Below the pieces are notes generated by a model. The model had not been told where the DNA came from. It saw nothing but the letters and a program-made list of their open reading frames with translations, and did no database searches. Source: Ahrensia sp. (GTDB taxonomy: Bacteria > Pseudomonadota > Alphaproteobacteria > Rhizobiales > Rhizobiaceae). Taken from it: a DNA stretch of 64,000 nt. The DNA lies in assembly GCA_002698425.1 (NCBI GenBank), contig NZXU01000085.1:10933-74932 (forward strand), given 5' to 3'. Both the position numbers and the translations under genes were made by a program. This document shows positions 1 to 9,048 of the stretch, one piece after another (the first letter of the stretch is position 1; every line of letters begins with the position of its first letter).

Positions 1-114
1 GCGTTCCGGATCTGCGATACTTCTCCGATATCATTTGGCGTTTCAAGCGTTTTCTCGGTTCGCGTCGCATTGTCGCGACCGGGCGGTCTCCGCCCAAATG
101 CATACACGATTCCG

Positions 115-858
115 TTAGAGAAACGGCGTGATCAGTATCTTCGCTGCAATCGCGCCGAGCAGAACGAGGATCAGCTTGTCGAATGTCTCGCGCGGGACAT
201 GGCGCGCAAGCCACGCGCCCACCGGCATGAAGCCAAGCAGCAGGGCAAGCGCCGCGATGCCATGGAGCAGGATTTTCCAAGAGAGCAGACCGAGGCCGGC
301 CAGGGTTGGTCCCTGAATGATCGACATCAGTATGAAGAAGACCGAGATCGTCGCGATGAAGGTCGGCCTTTCAAGCTTCATCGCGCTCATGAAGGTGATC
401 GAGACCGGGGCCGAGAGGCCGGCCGCGCCCTGCAGCATGCCGCCGGCAAAACCGGCCGGGCCCGCGAGAAGCAGTCCGCGCGAATAGGAGAGAACCCAGT
501 CGGCGCGGAGCAGACGGAAGGCGATGTACAAAAGCACGACGAGACCGACCACGGTCAAAAGGATGTCCGGCGGGATGTAGGCGAGCATGAAGGAGCCGAC
601 CAGGGCGCCGAGCGCGCCGCCGGCGGCGAACAGGGTGGTGAAGGCGCGCGGGAGCATCCGGTCGCGGTATTGCCACCACTGCGAAAGATTGGTGATCAGG
701 TTGGGGATGACGAGGACCGCGACGGCATAGCGGACGTCGAAGATCAGCGAGAGAGCGGGAATGGCGAGAACAGGCGCGCCCGCGCCGATCGCTCCCTTGA
801 GAATGCCGCCGCCGGCCAGCGCCAGCGCCGCGAGGAAAAGTTCCAGTTCAAAACTCAA
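115..858 (-). CDS. TauE/SafE-family membrane exporter (sulfite exporter-like)
   Basis: This 247-residue polytopic inner-membrane protein has the length and hydrophobic pattern (about eight segments) of the TauE/SafE family, whose members move sulfite, sulfoacetate or other organic anions. The N-terminal half has the family's glycine-rich entry (GGGILKGAIGAGAP) and the second half repeats it as GGMLQGAAGLSAP, the internal duplication typical of the family. The start is a TTG preceded by GGGA about nine bases upstream; no ATG lies nearby. It is transcribed away from the SDR gene at 984, leaving a 125-base divergent gap. The substrate cannot be told from sequence and no sulfur genes are adjacent. 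The 114 bases before its stop codon hold no gene that I can recognise. Confidence 0.85.
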   Translation of the reverse strand: MSFELELFLAALALAGGGILKGAIGAGAPVLAIPALSLIFDVRYAVAVLVIPNLITNLSQWWQYRDRMLPRAFTTLFAAGGALGALVGSFMLAYIPPDILLTVVGLVVLLYIAFRLLRADWVLSYSRGLLLAGPAGFAGGMLQGAAGLSAPVSITFMSAMKLERPTFIATISVFFILMSIIQGPTLAGLGLLSWKILLHGIAALALLLGFMPVGAWLARHVPRETFDKLILVLLGAIAAKILITPFL

Positions 859-983
859 TTGTCGAAATTCCCAAATGATGAGATTTTTTCACGAAGGGCT
901 GGATAATTCCAGCCGGGCGTGCTTGCTGCATGACGCGTTATCAATCCGGCGGAGGAGCCGGATGAAGCCGGGGAGGATACCAG

Positions 984-1757
984 ATGCATGTTGCGATGAC
1001 GGGTGCTGCGCACGGAATTGGTGCGGCGTCGGCGGCAAGGCTGAAGGGGCAGGGCGCCTTCATCACCGCTTTCGATATCGAGAAGCCGGCGGCGCATGTC
1101 GATCGATGGATCCAGGTCGACATGTCCGATCCGGCTGCCATCGCCGCTGCTGCCGCCAAGGCTGACGGCCCATTCGACGTACTCGTCAATTGCGCGGGCG
1201 TGCCGCCGCGGCCGGGCCTCGAGGCCAAGGTCCTTGCCGTGAACGCTTTCGGACTTATCGCCATGACAAAGGCGCTGTTGCCGAAGCTGAAGGACGGCGC
1301 GTCCATCGTCAGCCTCGCATCTAAGGCCGGATCGCGGTGGCGGGAGAATATCGACCAGGTCAAGGCGCTGCTTGCTCTGCCCGGGGGCGATGCATTGCCA
1401 GACTTCGTGGCGGCGCAAGACATCGATCCCGTGCGTTCCTACGATTTGTCGAAGGAGGCCGTCATCGTCTGGTCGATTTCTCAGGTCGAGCCGCTGATCG
1501 CGCGAGATATCCGCATCAATACGGTTAGTCCGGCGGCGGTGGAAACCCGCATTCTCGACGATTTCGTCACCGCTTTCGGCGACCGGGCGACCCGAATGAT
1601 GGCGCGCACCCGCCGGTCCGGACGGCCGGAGGAGGTGGCTGAGGTCGTCGCTTTCCTTGCCTCTCCGCAGAGCAGCTGGATCAAGGGTGTCGACATGCCC
1701 GTCGATGGCGGGACGGCCGCGCTGCTCGCCGCGGATGCGATCGGGCTCGATCACTAG
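984..1757 (+). CDS. SDR-family NAD(P)-dependent oxidoreductase
   Basis: A 257-residue classical short-chain dehydrogenase. The cofactor motif TGAAHGIG is at the N terminus, NCAG follows near residue 71, and the catalytic Tyr/Lys occur as YDLSK. The early break after strand 1 and the insertion between the catalytic Ser and Tyr resemble the 3-alpha-hydroxysteroid/coniferyl-alcohol dehydrogenase subgroup, but the substrate is inference only. A strong Shine-Dalgarno (GGGGAGG) sits eight bases before the ATG. The gene converges on the FAD monooxygenase at 1754-3340 and overlaps its end by four bases. It may act in the same catabolic route, though it is on the opposite strand and not in that operon. 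Confidence 0.85.
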   Translation: MHVAMTGAAHGIGAASAARLKGQGAFITAFDIEKPAAHVDRWIQVDMSDPAAIAAAAAKADGPFDVLVNCAGVPPRPGLEAKVLAVNAFGLIAMTKALLPKLKDGASIVSLASKAGSRWRENIDQVKALLALPGGDALPDFVAAQDIDPVRSYDLSKEAVIVWSISQVEPLIARDIRINTVSPAAVETRILDDFVTAFGDRATRMMARTRRSGRPEEVAEVVAFLASPQSSWIKGVDMPVDGGTAALLAADAIGLDH

Positions 1758-3340
1758 GCGAGGCCGGCGGCGCGGGTCAGGATGGCCTTGGCGTCCGATG
1801 GTGGCACGTCGCCGCGCCACACAACGAACTGGTCCGGGCGGACGAGGATCATACGCGCCTGCAGCTTTTCGCGCCCGTCCGCACAGCTGTCGCGGATGAC
1901 GGTCAGCGGAACGCCGAGTTCGGTTGCCGCGGTTTCGAAGCCGGCCACGGTATCGTCGTCCACGTCGAGCGCGATCAGCGTAAAACCGGTACCGAGTTCC
2001 TCGAAGATGTTCTTTCCGGACGACAGTGATTGCGGCGCGAGGTGATGGCCCGGGCGAGCCGCGAACTCGTGGTGTCCGACCGCGCTGCTTACGCCGCCTT
2101 CCGGTCCGAAGACGACCGGAGAGCCCTCGTAATTCGGTTCATAGGACTGTACTTCCGCCGCACCCTGCTCGCGTTTCTTCCATTCGGTCTCAAATGTTTC
2201 GCGGTCCTTTTCGGGGTCGTGGGTTTCGAGGAAGGCGCGGTCTTCCTCGATGAAGTTCTCGATGAAGTCGGATGCCGTCGACGCGAAGACCGGCCGGCGT
2301 TCGAGGTCATAGCTGTCGAGCAATGTCTCGCCACCCCAGCCCTGCAACGCGGCGGCGAGTTTCCAACCCAGATTGCGGGCGTCCTCGAAGCCGTTGTTCA
2401 CGCCGAAGCCGCCATAGGGCGGATGGCTGTGGGCGGCGTCGCCGGCGATGAAAACGCGTCCCTTGCGGTACTCGTCCGCGACCGCGATGCGCAGGTCCCA
2501 GAAGCCGATATGCTCGAATTCGACCGGAAATTCCGCGCCCGCGGCGCGGTGCAGGAGGCCGGCGAAATCGAAATTGTCTTTCGTCGTCCCCATCGGCACC
2601 GGGGCGTGGAAGAAGAATGTCGAACCGAGATCGACGCGGCCGAAGAACAGCCAGTAGCCGTTCAGGTCCGGATGCAGCACGTTGTAGAATGACTTGCCGG
2701 GATAGCGCTTCAGGAAATTATGGAGTGTCTCGGAGCGGAACACGAGCAGGACCATCAGTTTGTCGTGGTCGCGCCGGGTCTGGGACATGCCCGCTTCCTC
2801 GCGGATGACCGAATGGCTGCCGTCGCAGCCGACGGCATATTTCGCGCGTAGGCTTCGGCGCGCCGTGCCATTGCGCTCGGCAATGGTCACCGAGACGCCG
2901 TCGGCGTCCTGTTCCACCGTTTCGCCCGACCAGCCATAGAGGATTTCAATCGCGGGGATCTGCGCGGCGCGTGCGCGCAGAACTTCCTCGGTGGCGTATT
3001 GGGGCAGGCGCTCGTTGTCGGTGAAATAATAGGGACGGACGAGTTCGCGCTTCAGCCAGTCATAGTGGTATTCGCCGAGTAGCGTCTTGTAGGCGGTGAG
3101 GCCGCCGATACCATATTCCGGCGGGACGGTGCGGGCGGCGCGCAATTCCTTTTCCGCATTCCAGAAATGGAAATGCTCCATCGTGCGCTGGTTGAGGTTC
3201 TGCCCCTTGGGAATCGGCTGGGGCTTCTCGTAACGCTCGACGACGGTGACCGGCACGCCACGCTGGCCTAGCTCGATCGCAAGGCCCATGCCCACCGGTC
3301 CGCCGCCGACGATGACGACATCGGTATCGAATTCGCTCAT
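1754..3340 (-). CDS. FAD-dependent aromatic monooxygenase (PheA/TfdB, MhpA-like)
   Basis: A 528-residue class A flavoprotein monooxygenase. The N terminus has the Rossmann dinucleotide fold (VGGGPVG, residues 11-17), the second FAD/NADPH motif is GCDGSHS near residue 172, and the ribose-binding GD motif is AGDAAHSHPP near residue 297, followed by GVNNGFEDARNL. The C-terminal ~130 residues form the thioredoxin-like tail usual in phenol-type hydroxylases. These enzymes insert one oxygen into a phenolic ring using NAD(P)H and O2. It sits eight bases downstream of the amidohydrolase and behind the IclR gene, so all three are probably one operon for an aromatic acid or phenol. The exact substrate is unknown. 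Confidence 0.88.
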   Translation of the reverse strand: MSEFDTDVVIVGGGPVGMGLAIELGQRGVPVTVVERYEKPQPIPKGQNLNQRTMEHFHFWNAEKELRAARTVPPEYGIGGLTAYKTLLGEYHYDWLKRELVRPYYFTDNERLPQYATEEVLRARAAQIPAIEILYGWSGETVEQDADGVSVTIAERNGTARRSLRAKYAVGCDGSHSVIREEAGMSQTRRDHDKLMVLLVFRSETLHNFLKRYPGKSFYNVLHPDLNGYWLFFGRVDLGSTFFFHAPVPMGTTKDNFDFAGLLHRAAGAEFPVEFEHIGFWDLRIAVADEYRKGRVFIAGDAAHSHPPYGGFGVNNGFEDARNLGWKLAAALQGWGGETLLDSYDLERRPVFASTASDFIENFIEEDRAFLETHDPEKDRETFETEWKKREQGAAEVQSYEPNYEGSPVVFGPEGGVSSAVGHHEFAARPGHHLAPQSLSSGKNIFEELGTGFTLIALDVDDDTVAGFETAATELGVPLTVIRDSCADGREKLQARMILVRPDQFVVWRGDVPPSDAKAILTRAAGLA

Positions 3341-3348
3341 CGGATCGA

Positions 3349-4371
3349 TCAGGCCTTCAGATCAAGGCCGAGCAGCGTCGCCGCATTGTCCTGGAAGATC
3401 TTGCGGCGCAATTCCTCGGAGATGTCCATTTCCTCGATGATGCGGATGGTCTCGCGGATATACATCGGGCCGGCTTCCGGATCGAAGGGCGCGTCGGAGG
3501 CGAAAACGACGTGGTCCTCGCCGAAGAACTCGATCGCGTGCTCGATCGCCTTGCGGGAACCGAAGGAGGCCGTGTCCGCGTAGAAATCCTTGAAATATTC
3601 GAGATGCGGACGCTTCAGAGCCTTGCGCACCGCGGCGAGATCGCGGTCGGTCGTACGCGCGCCCATCTGGTCCCAGCCGGGACCGACGCGCCCCTCGAAA
3701 AACGGCACCATGCCGCCGGCGTGGTGCGTGATGACCTTGAGGCCCGGATATTTGTCGAAAAAGCCGGAAAATACCATGCGAGCCATCGCGGCGGAGGTTT
3801 CGTAGGGCCAGCCGAAGGTCCACCAGATCTCGTATTCCGAGCGGGTCTCGGAAAGATAGTCGGGGAAGTTCGCGCCGCGGGCCGGGTGCATCCAGACCGG
3901 CTTCCCGGCTTCGCCGAGATAGGCGAAGAAATCCGAGAACTCGGGTGCGTCGAGCGGCTTGCCCTTGACGTTGGTGAAGATCTGGATGCCGGACGCACCG
4001 GCTTCCTCGATGGCGCGGCGGGCTTCCGCGATGGCGCCGGCCGGGTCAGTCATGACCGCGGTCGCGATGAAGGCCGGAAAGCGCTCGGGATATTTGGCGC
4101 AGAGGTCGGCCATCGAGTCGGTGCCGATACGCGACAGTTCCAGCGCCTGCGGCGCTTCGGCCACGTGTTCCAGCGGCGGCGAGGCCAGCGACAGGACCTG
4201 GCAGTAGTCGGGGCCGAACATGTCCATCACCTCGAAGCGGCGATCGAGATCGGTCATCATCGGCACGGCTTCGGATCGCCGGGTGATGTCGGAGGTCGAT
4301 CCGATAAGATCGATCAGGGCATCGTGGAACGGCTTCGGCCAGATGTGGTTGAAAATGTCGATCTTCTTCAT
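3349..4371 (-). CDS. Amidohydrolase-2 family protein (ACMSD / resorcylate decarboxylase-like)
   Basis: A 340-residue TIM-barrel metalloenzyme of the amidohydrolase-2 family, which includes aminocarboxymuconate-semialdehyde decarboxylase and gamma-resorcylate decarboxylase. Visible ligand motifs are H9 in FNHIWP, the His of WMHPAR, the pair in ITHHAGG and the Asp of ASDAPFD. The first His of the usual N-terminal HxH is Phe here (residue 7), so the metal site must differ from classical ACMSD. The C-terminal stretch on helical NAATLLGL is typical. Operon position between the IclR regulator (43 bases upstream) and a ring hydroxylase (8 bases downstream) suggests decarboxylation or hydrolysis of an aromatic or ring-cleavage acid. 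Confidence 0.82.
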   Translation of the reverse strand: MKKIDIFNHIWPKPFHDALIDLIGSTSDITRRSEAVPMMTDLDRRFEVMDMFGPDYCQVLSLASPPLEHVAEAPQALELSRIGTDSMADLCAKYPERFPAFIATAVMTDPAGAIAEARRAIEEAGASGIQIFTNVKGKPLDAPEFSDFFAYLGEAGKPVWMHPARGANFPDYLSETRSEYEIWWTFGWPYETSAAMARMVFSGFFDKYPGLKVITHHAGGMVPFFEGRVGPGWDQMGARTTDRDLAAVRKALKRPHLEYFKDFYADTASFGSRKAIEHAIEFFGEDHVVFASDAPFDPEAGPMYIRETIRIIEEMDISEELRRKIFQDNAATLLGLDLKA

Positions 4372-4414
4372 GGTGTGCTCCCTGGATGGTTTTGGCTGAT
4401 AGGTTTGTGTGAGG

Positions 4415-5194
4415 TCAGTCCGCGTCGGCCGATCCGGCGATGCGGTCTCGTGTGAGGTATCCGCTGATTTCGGCCGCGGAGCGGGACAGGCTTTCGCCGA
4501 TCTCGACAGTGTCGAACCGGGCCGCTTCGTCTACCGGCATCGACAGGCACAGAGCGGCTATCGGGCCGCTGCCTCCGTCGAAGAGCGGCGCGGCAATGCC
4601 GACGATACCGGGCGTGACTTCGCCATGCGCTATCGCGTAGCCGGTCCGCCGCACTTGGCGAAACACTTCGAGAACCGCGTCAAGATCCTCGCCAAGGCCG
4701 GCATCCTGCAGGCCTTCCAGATTGGCGGTGACGATGGGCAGCAGCTTTCGGCGTGGCAGAAAGGCGATGATGGCGCGGGAGATGGCCCCACGGGCCAGCG
4801 GCATCGGGCGGCCGCGCGGATAGCTGGTCTTCAAATCGGGTGACGAGCATTCCGAAGCGACGCAGAGCAGCTTGTGTCCGTACCAGCGCACAACGAGCGC
4901 CGTCCCGGGGTATGCCGCGGCGATCTTTTCGAGATGCGGCTGCGCATGGACGACAAGCCGGTCCGAGCTGCGCATCAGGAAGTCCATCTCGACCACACGC
5001 GGCCCGAGCGTGAAGCCGCCTGACGGCATCGAGGTGAGGAAGCCCGCTTCCTTGAGCGTTTTCAGATAGCGATAGAGCGTCGGACGGCTATAGCCGAGCG
5101 CATCCATCATTTCGTCCGGAGACCATTCGAGACGCTGTTCGCTGAACAGGTCCAACAAAGCGATAACACGTTCGAGGCTGTTGCGGATGGCCAT
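4415..5194 (-). CDS. IclR-family transcriptional regulator
   Basis: A 259-residue IclR regulator: an N-terminal winged helix-turn-helix (about residues 5-65, recognition helix around SRPTLYRYLKTLKEAG) followed by the GAF-like effector domain (GYAIAHGEVTPGIVGIAAPLFD). It is the first gene of a minus-strand run with the amidohydrolase and the FAD monooxygenase, the usual arrangement for a pathway-specific IclR regulator of aromatic catabolism. A perfect 8-base inverted repeat lies 88-110 bases upstream of its start and is a candidate operator. Whether it activates or represses, and its effector, cannot be told from sequence. Confidence 0.9.
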   Translation of the reverse strand: MAIRNSLERVIALLDLFSEQRLEWSPDEMMDALGYSRPTLYRYLKTLKEAGFLTSMPSGGFTLGPRVVEMDFLMRSSDRLVVHAQPHLEKIAAAYPGTALVVRWYGHKLLCVASECSSPDLKTSYPRGRPMPLARGAISRAIIAFLPRRKLLPIVTANLEGLQDAGLGEDLDAVLEVFRQVRRTGYAIAHGEVTPGIVGIAAPLFDGGSGPIAALCLSMPVDEAARFDTVEIGESLSRSAAEISGYLTRDRIAGSADAD

Positions 5195-5281
5195 GGACTA
5201 GATCCCGGCTCGCAGGCTGACGCGATGACTGCGCATGATTTCCTCCCGTCTCGCACCGAATCCTAATTCGATGTATGGACG

Positions 5282-5304
5282 GAAATCTCTATATTTGAGA
5301 TTTC
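5282..5304. promoter_or_regulatory. Inverted repeat upstream of IclR operon (candidate operator)
   Basis: Arms GAAATCTC and GAGATTTC are perfect 8-base inverted repeats separated by an AT-only 7-base spacer. The element lies 88 bases before the IclR start codon and 36 bases past the end of the Amt-fusion gene. Its GGAAAT half resembles IclR-type boxes. Operator function is inferred from position and symmetry. Confidence 0.5.
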
Positions 5305-5339
5305 ATGCCGTGGCTACCGCTTCGGCGGTAATCCGGACT

Positions 5340-8300
5340 CTAAGCCGATTGCTTGATCTGCGCCGGCTTTTCACCAGCCGCTTCGCGCATCAGCGTGCCG
5401 ATCTCACCCAGCGTTCTCGCGCTCGGTCCCTGAAGCTGCATGGCGTTTTCGAGGATTTCCATAACATGGGCCGGCACTTCGCGCGCCAAATTGGACACCG
5501 GCAGCGGGCAGGCGACCAGGAAACCCTGGATTTCCGAGCAGCCCATGGTCACAAGGCGCTGGAGCTGTTCCGCCGTTTCGACGCCCTCTGCGACGACGGA
5601 CATGCCGAGGCCCGCGGAAAGCCGAAGTATGGTGTCGATGATATGGAGGGCGTTCGACGCCTCGTTCATCTCGCGAATGAAGGACTGGTCGATCTTGATC
5701 GTGTCGAAGGGAAAGCGGTTCACGTAGCTCAACGACGAATAGCCGGAGCCGAAATCGTCCAGCGCGACCTGCACGCCGAGCGACTTCAGCTCGGTCAGCA
5801 GTGCGACCGCCTTGTCGGCATTGTCGATGAACAGGCTTTCCGTGACTTCGAGTTCAAGCCTCGAGGGTGACACGCCGGTGGTTTCGAGAACACGGCGAAC
5901 CGTGTCGGCGAAGCCCTTGCCGCGGAACTGGCGCGGGCTGACATTGACGCTGACGCGGGCGTCGCCGAGATGTTCGACCGCTGTTTCGCAGGCCTTGCGC
6001 AACGCCCATTCGCCGAGGCTGACGATGATGTTCGACTGTTCGGCGACCGGAATGAACTCTGCCGGCGAGATCCGGCCCTCGACCGGGTGGTCCCAGCGCA
6101 AGAGCGCCTCATAACCGATGATCGAACGGGACGCGACATCGAGGCGCGGCTGGAAATACAGTTCGAACTGTTCCTCGCTGACCGCGATCTTGAGATCTTC
6201 CTCCAGCTTCTGGCGGTTGCGCAGTTCCTCTCCCATTCCCGGTTCGTAGACCGCATAGGTATTGCGGCCGTTATTCTTGGCGGCATAGAGGCTGACGTCG
6301 CAGTGCTGGAACAGCGTTTCCGCATCGCTTGCGTCGCGCGGCGCGATGGCGACGCCGATCGATGCGCCCGGCCGGATCGTGTCGCCGGTTGGCAGATGCA
6401 CCGGCTCGGAGATCGCATAAAGCAGGCGATGGGCAAGGTCCGCGGCCTGGTTCGGGAAGTCGATGCTCGCCTGAATAAAGGCAAACTCATCGCCGCCGAG
6501 GCGTGCCACGCAATCGCCGGGCCCAGCGGCGCTGCGCAATCTTTCGGCGACAGCCGTGATCACGGCGTCGCCCGAGGGATGGCCGTGCAAATCATTGATG
6601 TTCTTGAACTGGTCGAGATCGATCAGCAGCAGCGCGGTGGACGCGGATTCCGGCGACAGATGGTCGAGGAGTTCGCGCAGGCGCTGGTTGAAATGAGACC
6701 GGTTCGGCAGATCGGTCAGCGGATCGTGCATGGCGAGATGATAGATTCGCGCTTCCGCCTTCTTGCGCTCCCTGAGGTCGGCGAAGGCCAGGACCTGTGT
6801 CTTGTTGCCCGAATACTCGATGCTGCGGCAGCGGAATTCGACCGGCACCCGATCGCCATCGGACGGCTGGATGCCGGACTCTGCCGGGCGTTCGGCGTCT
6901 TCCTTCAGATGCGACACGGCGCCCGGCCAGTCGGTGGCGGGAAAAAGCGATTTGACCGAGCGACCGCGCAATTCTTCGGCCGGAAAGCCGAACAGTTTTT
7001 CAGCGGCGGAATTGGCGTCGATCACGCGGTGTTCGCTGGCAAGCACGATCGCCTCGAACGTGGCGTCGGCAAAAGCGGCGAGGCGGTTGGCTTCCTCGGC
7101 CGTCCGGCGCATTTCGGTGTCGCGCCAGCGCTTGGTCTCGGTTTTCTCGAGATTGTCCATGAGGTCGTTGAAGGCGACGGCGAGCTCCTCGGCATCGTCT
7201 CCCTGTCGCGATTCCAGCCTGACCGAAAGGTCGGCGTCGCCGCGGATCAGCGAGCGCATGGCTTCTTCGACATGCGCCGTGCCGATCAGCGCGTCGTGCT
7301 CGCCGATATTGAGGCCGCGGATCTCGGTATCGCGGTCGACGCGCACGGCGGCCAGCTTGTTGAGGACAAGTACCATGACGAAACCGGTGCCGAAGGCCCA
7401 TGCGAAGTTCGTCACCACGCCGATTAGCTGGATGGTGAACTGGCCACTATGCGAACCGGCCGGCAGGGCGGATTCGGGCGCCAGCAGCGCAAGCGCCAGG
7501 GTTCCGAAGACACCGGCAAACGCATGCGCGCCGACCGCGCCGACCGCGTCGTCAACGCGGAAGCGCTTTTCCAGAATCGTGTTGGCCCAGGAGGTGATCA
7601 GGCCGCCACCGGTTCCGATCACGACAGCCGCCCAGGGATCGACGACGTGGCAGCCGGCGGTGATCGCGACGAGGCCGCCGATCATGCCGTTGGTGGCGCG
7701 TTCCGGATAGGCCGAGCCTTCGCGAAAATGGAACCATGCATAGGCGACTCCGCCGCCGGCGGCGCCCGCGAGGATCGTGTGAAGCACGATCGTGGCGACA
7801 GCAGGTGTCGCGGCCAGGGTCGAGCCGCCGTTGAAGCCGATCCAGCCGACGAAAAGCAGCAGCGTGCCGGCAGCCGTCAGGACCGGGCTGTGGCCGGTAA
7901 AGCGAACCGGCCGTCCCGCCTTGTCAAAACGTCCCTCGCGGGGTTTGAGGATGAGGCAGGCGGCCAGCGCGATCCATCCGCCGGTCGCATGGACAACGGT
8001 GGACCCGGCGAAATCGACATAGCCCATATTGGCGAGCCAGGCGCCGCTATTGTCGCCGCGGGCAGAGCCCCAGGCCCATTGCACGAAGACCGGATAGATC
8101 ACCGCAGCCGTCAGGCCGCTCAATACGACATAGGCGCTCAGCTTCATGCGCTCGGCGACCGCGCCGGAAATGATGGTCGCCGCGGTGCCGCAGAACATCA
8201 CCTGGAAGATGAAGAAGATGGCGTCATGCGCGCTAATATCGTTGAGAAACAGGAGCTTCGTATCGAAGCCGACCGGCAAGTCCGCCGAAGACGGGGCGAA

Positions 8301-8579
8301 GCCGATCATGAAGCCGACCGTGTAGAAGGCGAGGACGGCAAAGGCGAAGTCGAGCAGGTTCTTCTGCGCAACATTGACCGCGTTCTTCGTGCGCACGGAG
8401 CCTGCTTCGAGTAGCAGAAAGCCGATCTGCATGAGCAGGACGAGACCGGCCGCGACGAGGATCCAGGTGGAATCAAGCCGCGCCGCAATGTCGGCGATGG
8501 AGAGTTCTGCCGCGTTCGCGGACCCTCCGGCGGCAAACAGAATAAGGATTGCAGGCAGCGCTCGAAACAGCAGCGGCAT
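5340..8579 (-). CDS. Ammonium transporter domain fused to PAS, GGDEF and EAL (c-di-GMP signalling)
   Basis: A 1079-residue fusion. Residues ~1-24 are a signal peptide, ~30-425 an Amt/Rh channel, ~430-480 a HAMP-like linker, ~500-605 PAS, ~620-785 GGDEF and ~795-1045 EAL. The Amt domain keeps the pore twin histidines (H197 in STVVHA, H352 in GAHAFAG), the GFNGGS motif and the GCHVVDP region. GGDEF is intact (RLGGDEF, 695-699) but lacks the RxxD inhibitory site. EAL keeps EALLRW, NVSPRQF, ALDDFGSG, KIDQSF and VAEGVET, so synthesis and hydrolysis are both possible. I chose the ATG at 8579, preceded by AGGGGA, over a TTG eight codons upstream. The likely role is coupling ammonium sensing or transport to c-di-GMP. 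No glnK is adjacent. Confidence 0.93.
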   Translation of the reverse strand: MPLLFRALPAILILFAAGGSANAAELSIADIAARLDSTWILVAAGLVLLMQIGFLLLEAGSVRTKNAVNVAQKNLLDFAFAVLAFYTVGFMIGFAPSSADLPVGFDTKLLFLNDISAHDAIFFIFQVMFCGTAATIISGAVAERMKLSAYVVLSGLTAAVIYPVFVQWAWGSARGDNSGAWLANMGYVDFAGSTVVHATGGWIALAACLILKPREGRFDKAGRPVRFTGHSPVLTAAGTLLLFVGWIGFNGGSTLAATPAVATIVLHTILAGAAGGGVAYAWFHFREGSAYPERATNGMIGGLVAITAGCHVVDPWAAVVIGTGGGLITSWANTILEKRFRVDDAVGAVGAHAFAGVFGTLALALLAPESALPAGSHSGQFTIQLIGVVTNFAWAFGTGFVMVLVLNKLAAVRVDRDTEIRGLNIGEHDALIGTAHVEEAMRSLIRGDADLSVRLESRQGDDAEELAVAFNDLMDNLEKTETKRWRDTEMRRTAEEANRLAAFADATFEAIVLASEHRVIDANSAAEKLFGFPAEELRGRSVKSLFPATDWPGAVSHLKEDAERPAESGIQPSDGDRVPVEFRCRSIEYSGNKTQVLAFADLRERKKAEARIYHLAMHDPLTDLPNRSHFNQRLRELLDHLSPESASTALLLIDLDQFKNINDLHGHPSGDAVITAVAERLRSAAGPGDCVARLGGDEFAFIQASIDFPNQAADLAHRLLYAISEPVHLPTGDTIRPGASIGVAIAPRDASDAETLFQHCDVSLYAAKNNGRNTYAVYEPGMGEELRNRQKLEEDLKIAVSEEQFELYFQPRLDVASRSIIGYEALLRWDHPVEGRISPAEFIPVAEQSNIIVSLGEWALRKACETAVEHLGDARVSVNVSPRQFRGKGFADTVRRVLETTGVSPSRLELEVTESLFIDNADKAVALLTELKSLGVQVALDDFGSGYSSLSYVNRFPFDTIKIDQSFIREMNEASNALHIIDTILRLSAGLGMSVVAEGVETAEQLQRLVTMGCSEIQGFLVACPLPVSNLAREVPAHVMEILENAMQLQGPSARTLGEIGTLMREAAGEKPAQIKQSA

Positions 8580-8802
8580 GAGAATAGTCCCCTGTATCCG
8601 CAAGAGAATACAGGCGATCCATCGCCACTTGGTTAAATCGCGCTGCGCTGCAGCAATTCAGATAAACTACGGATAATATTTGGTATCCTGCCGTAACGGA
8701 AGTGCAGGAGGCCGGATTGGCATGATGAGCGAAAGTTTTTCCGCCTGCGTCAGATCCAGGATGCGTACAAGCGCGCCGGTAACAGCATTTCCAGGAAATG
8801 GA

Positions 8803-8877
8803 TGGTGGGCGATACTGGGATTGAACCAGTGACCCCTCCCGTGTGAAGGGAGTGCTCTCCCGCTGAGCTAATCGCCC
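8803..8877 (-). tRNA. tRNA-Val (anticodon CAC)
   Basis: The minus strand folds as a 75-base tRNA with the 3' CCA encoded. The acceptor arms are GGGCGAT/ATCGCCC, the D-arm begins TAGCTCAG, the anticodon stem CTCCC/GGGAG encloses loop TTCACAC (anticodon CAC, decoding GUG), and the T-arm contains GGTTCAATCC. It lies alone between the Amt-fusion gene and the phosphatase gene. Confidence 0.96.
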
Positions 8878-8896
8878 GACCTAGCGTGGAAGCGCG

Positions 8897-8926
8897 GATA
8901 TAGTCTGCGCTTCTCGGCAAAGTCAA
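8897..8926 (-). promoter_or_regulatory. Sigma70-type promoter of tRNA-Val
   Basis: On the minus strand a TTGACT -35 box and a TATATC -10 box are separated by 18 bases. The -10 ends 19 bases before the first base of tRNA-Val, giving a short leader. Prediction from consensus and spacing only. Confidence 0.6.
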
Positions 8927-9048
8927 CTGGTGCCGATCGGAGTGCCGGGAATGTCACGATCAAGGGCGAAACTGGACACATAAGCCCGGTATTCGGGCAT
9001 ACGCGCCGGGTGGCGAATCGTCCCGCCATGCTTTCTATCGTCTCTTCG

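Noticed and set aside
5970..7427. A 485-codon plus-strand frame opposite the Amt-GGDEF-EAL gene
   Set aside because: Antisense shadow; the minus-strand frame carries all catalytic motifs.
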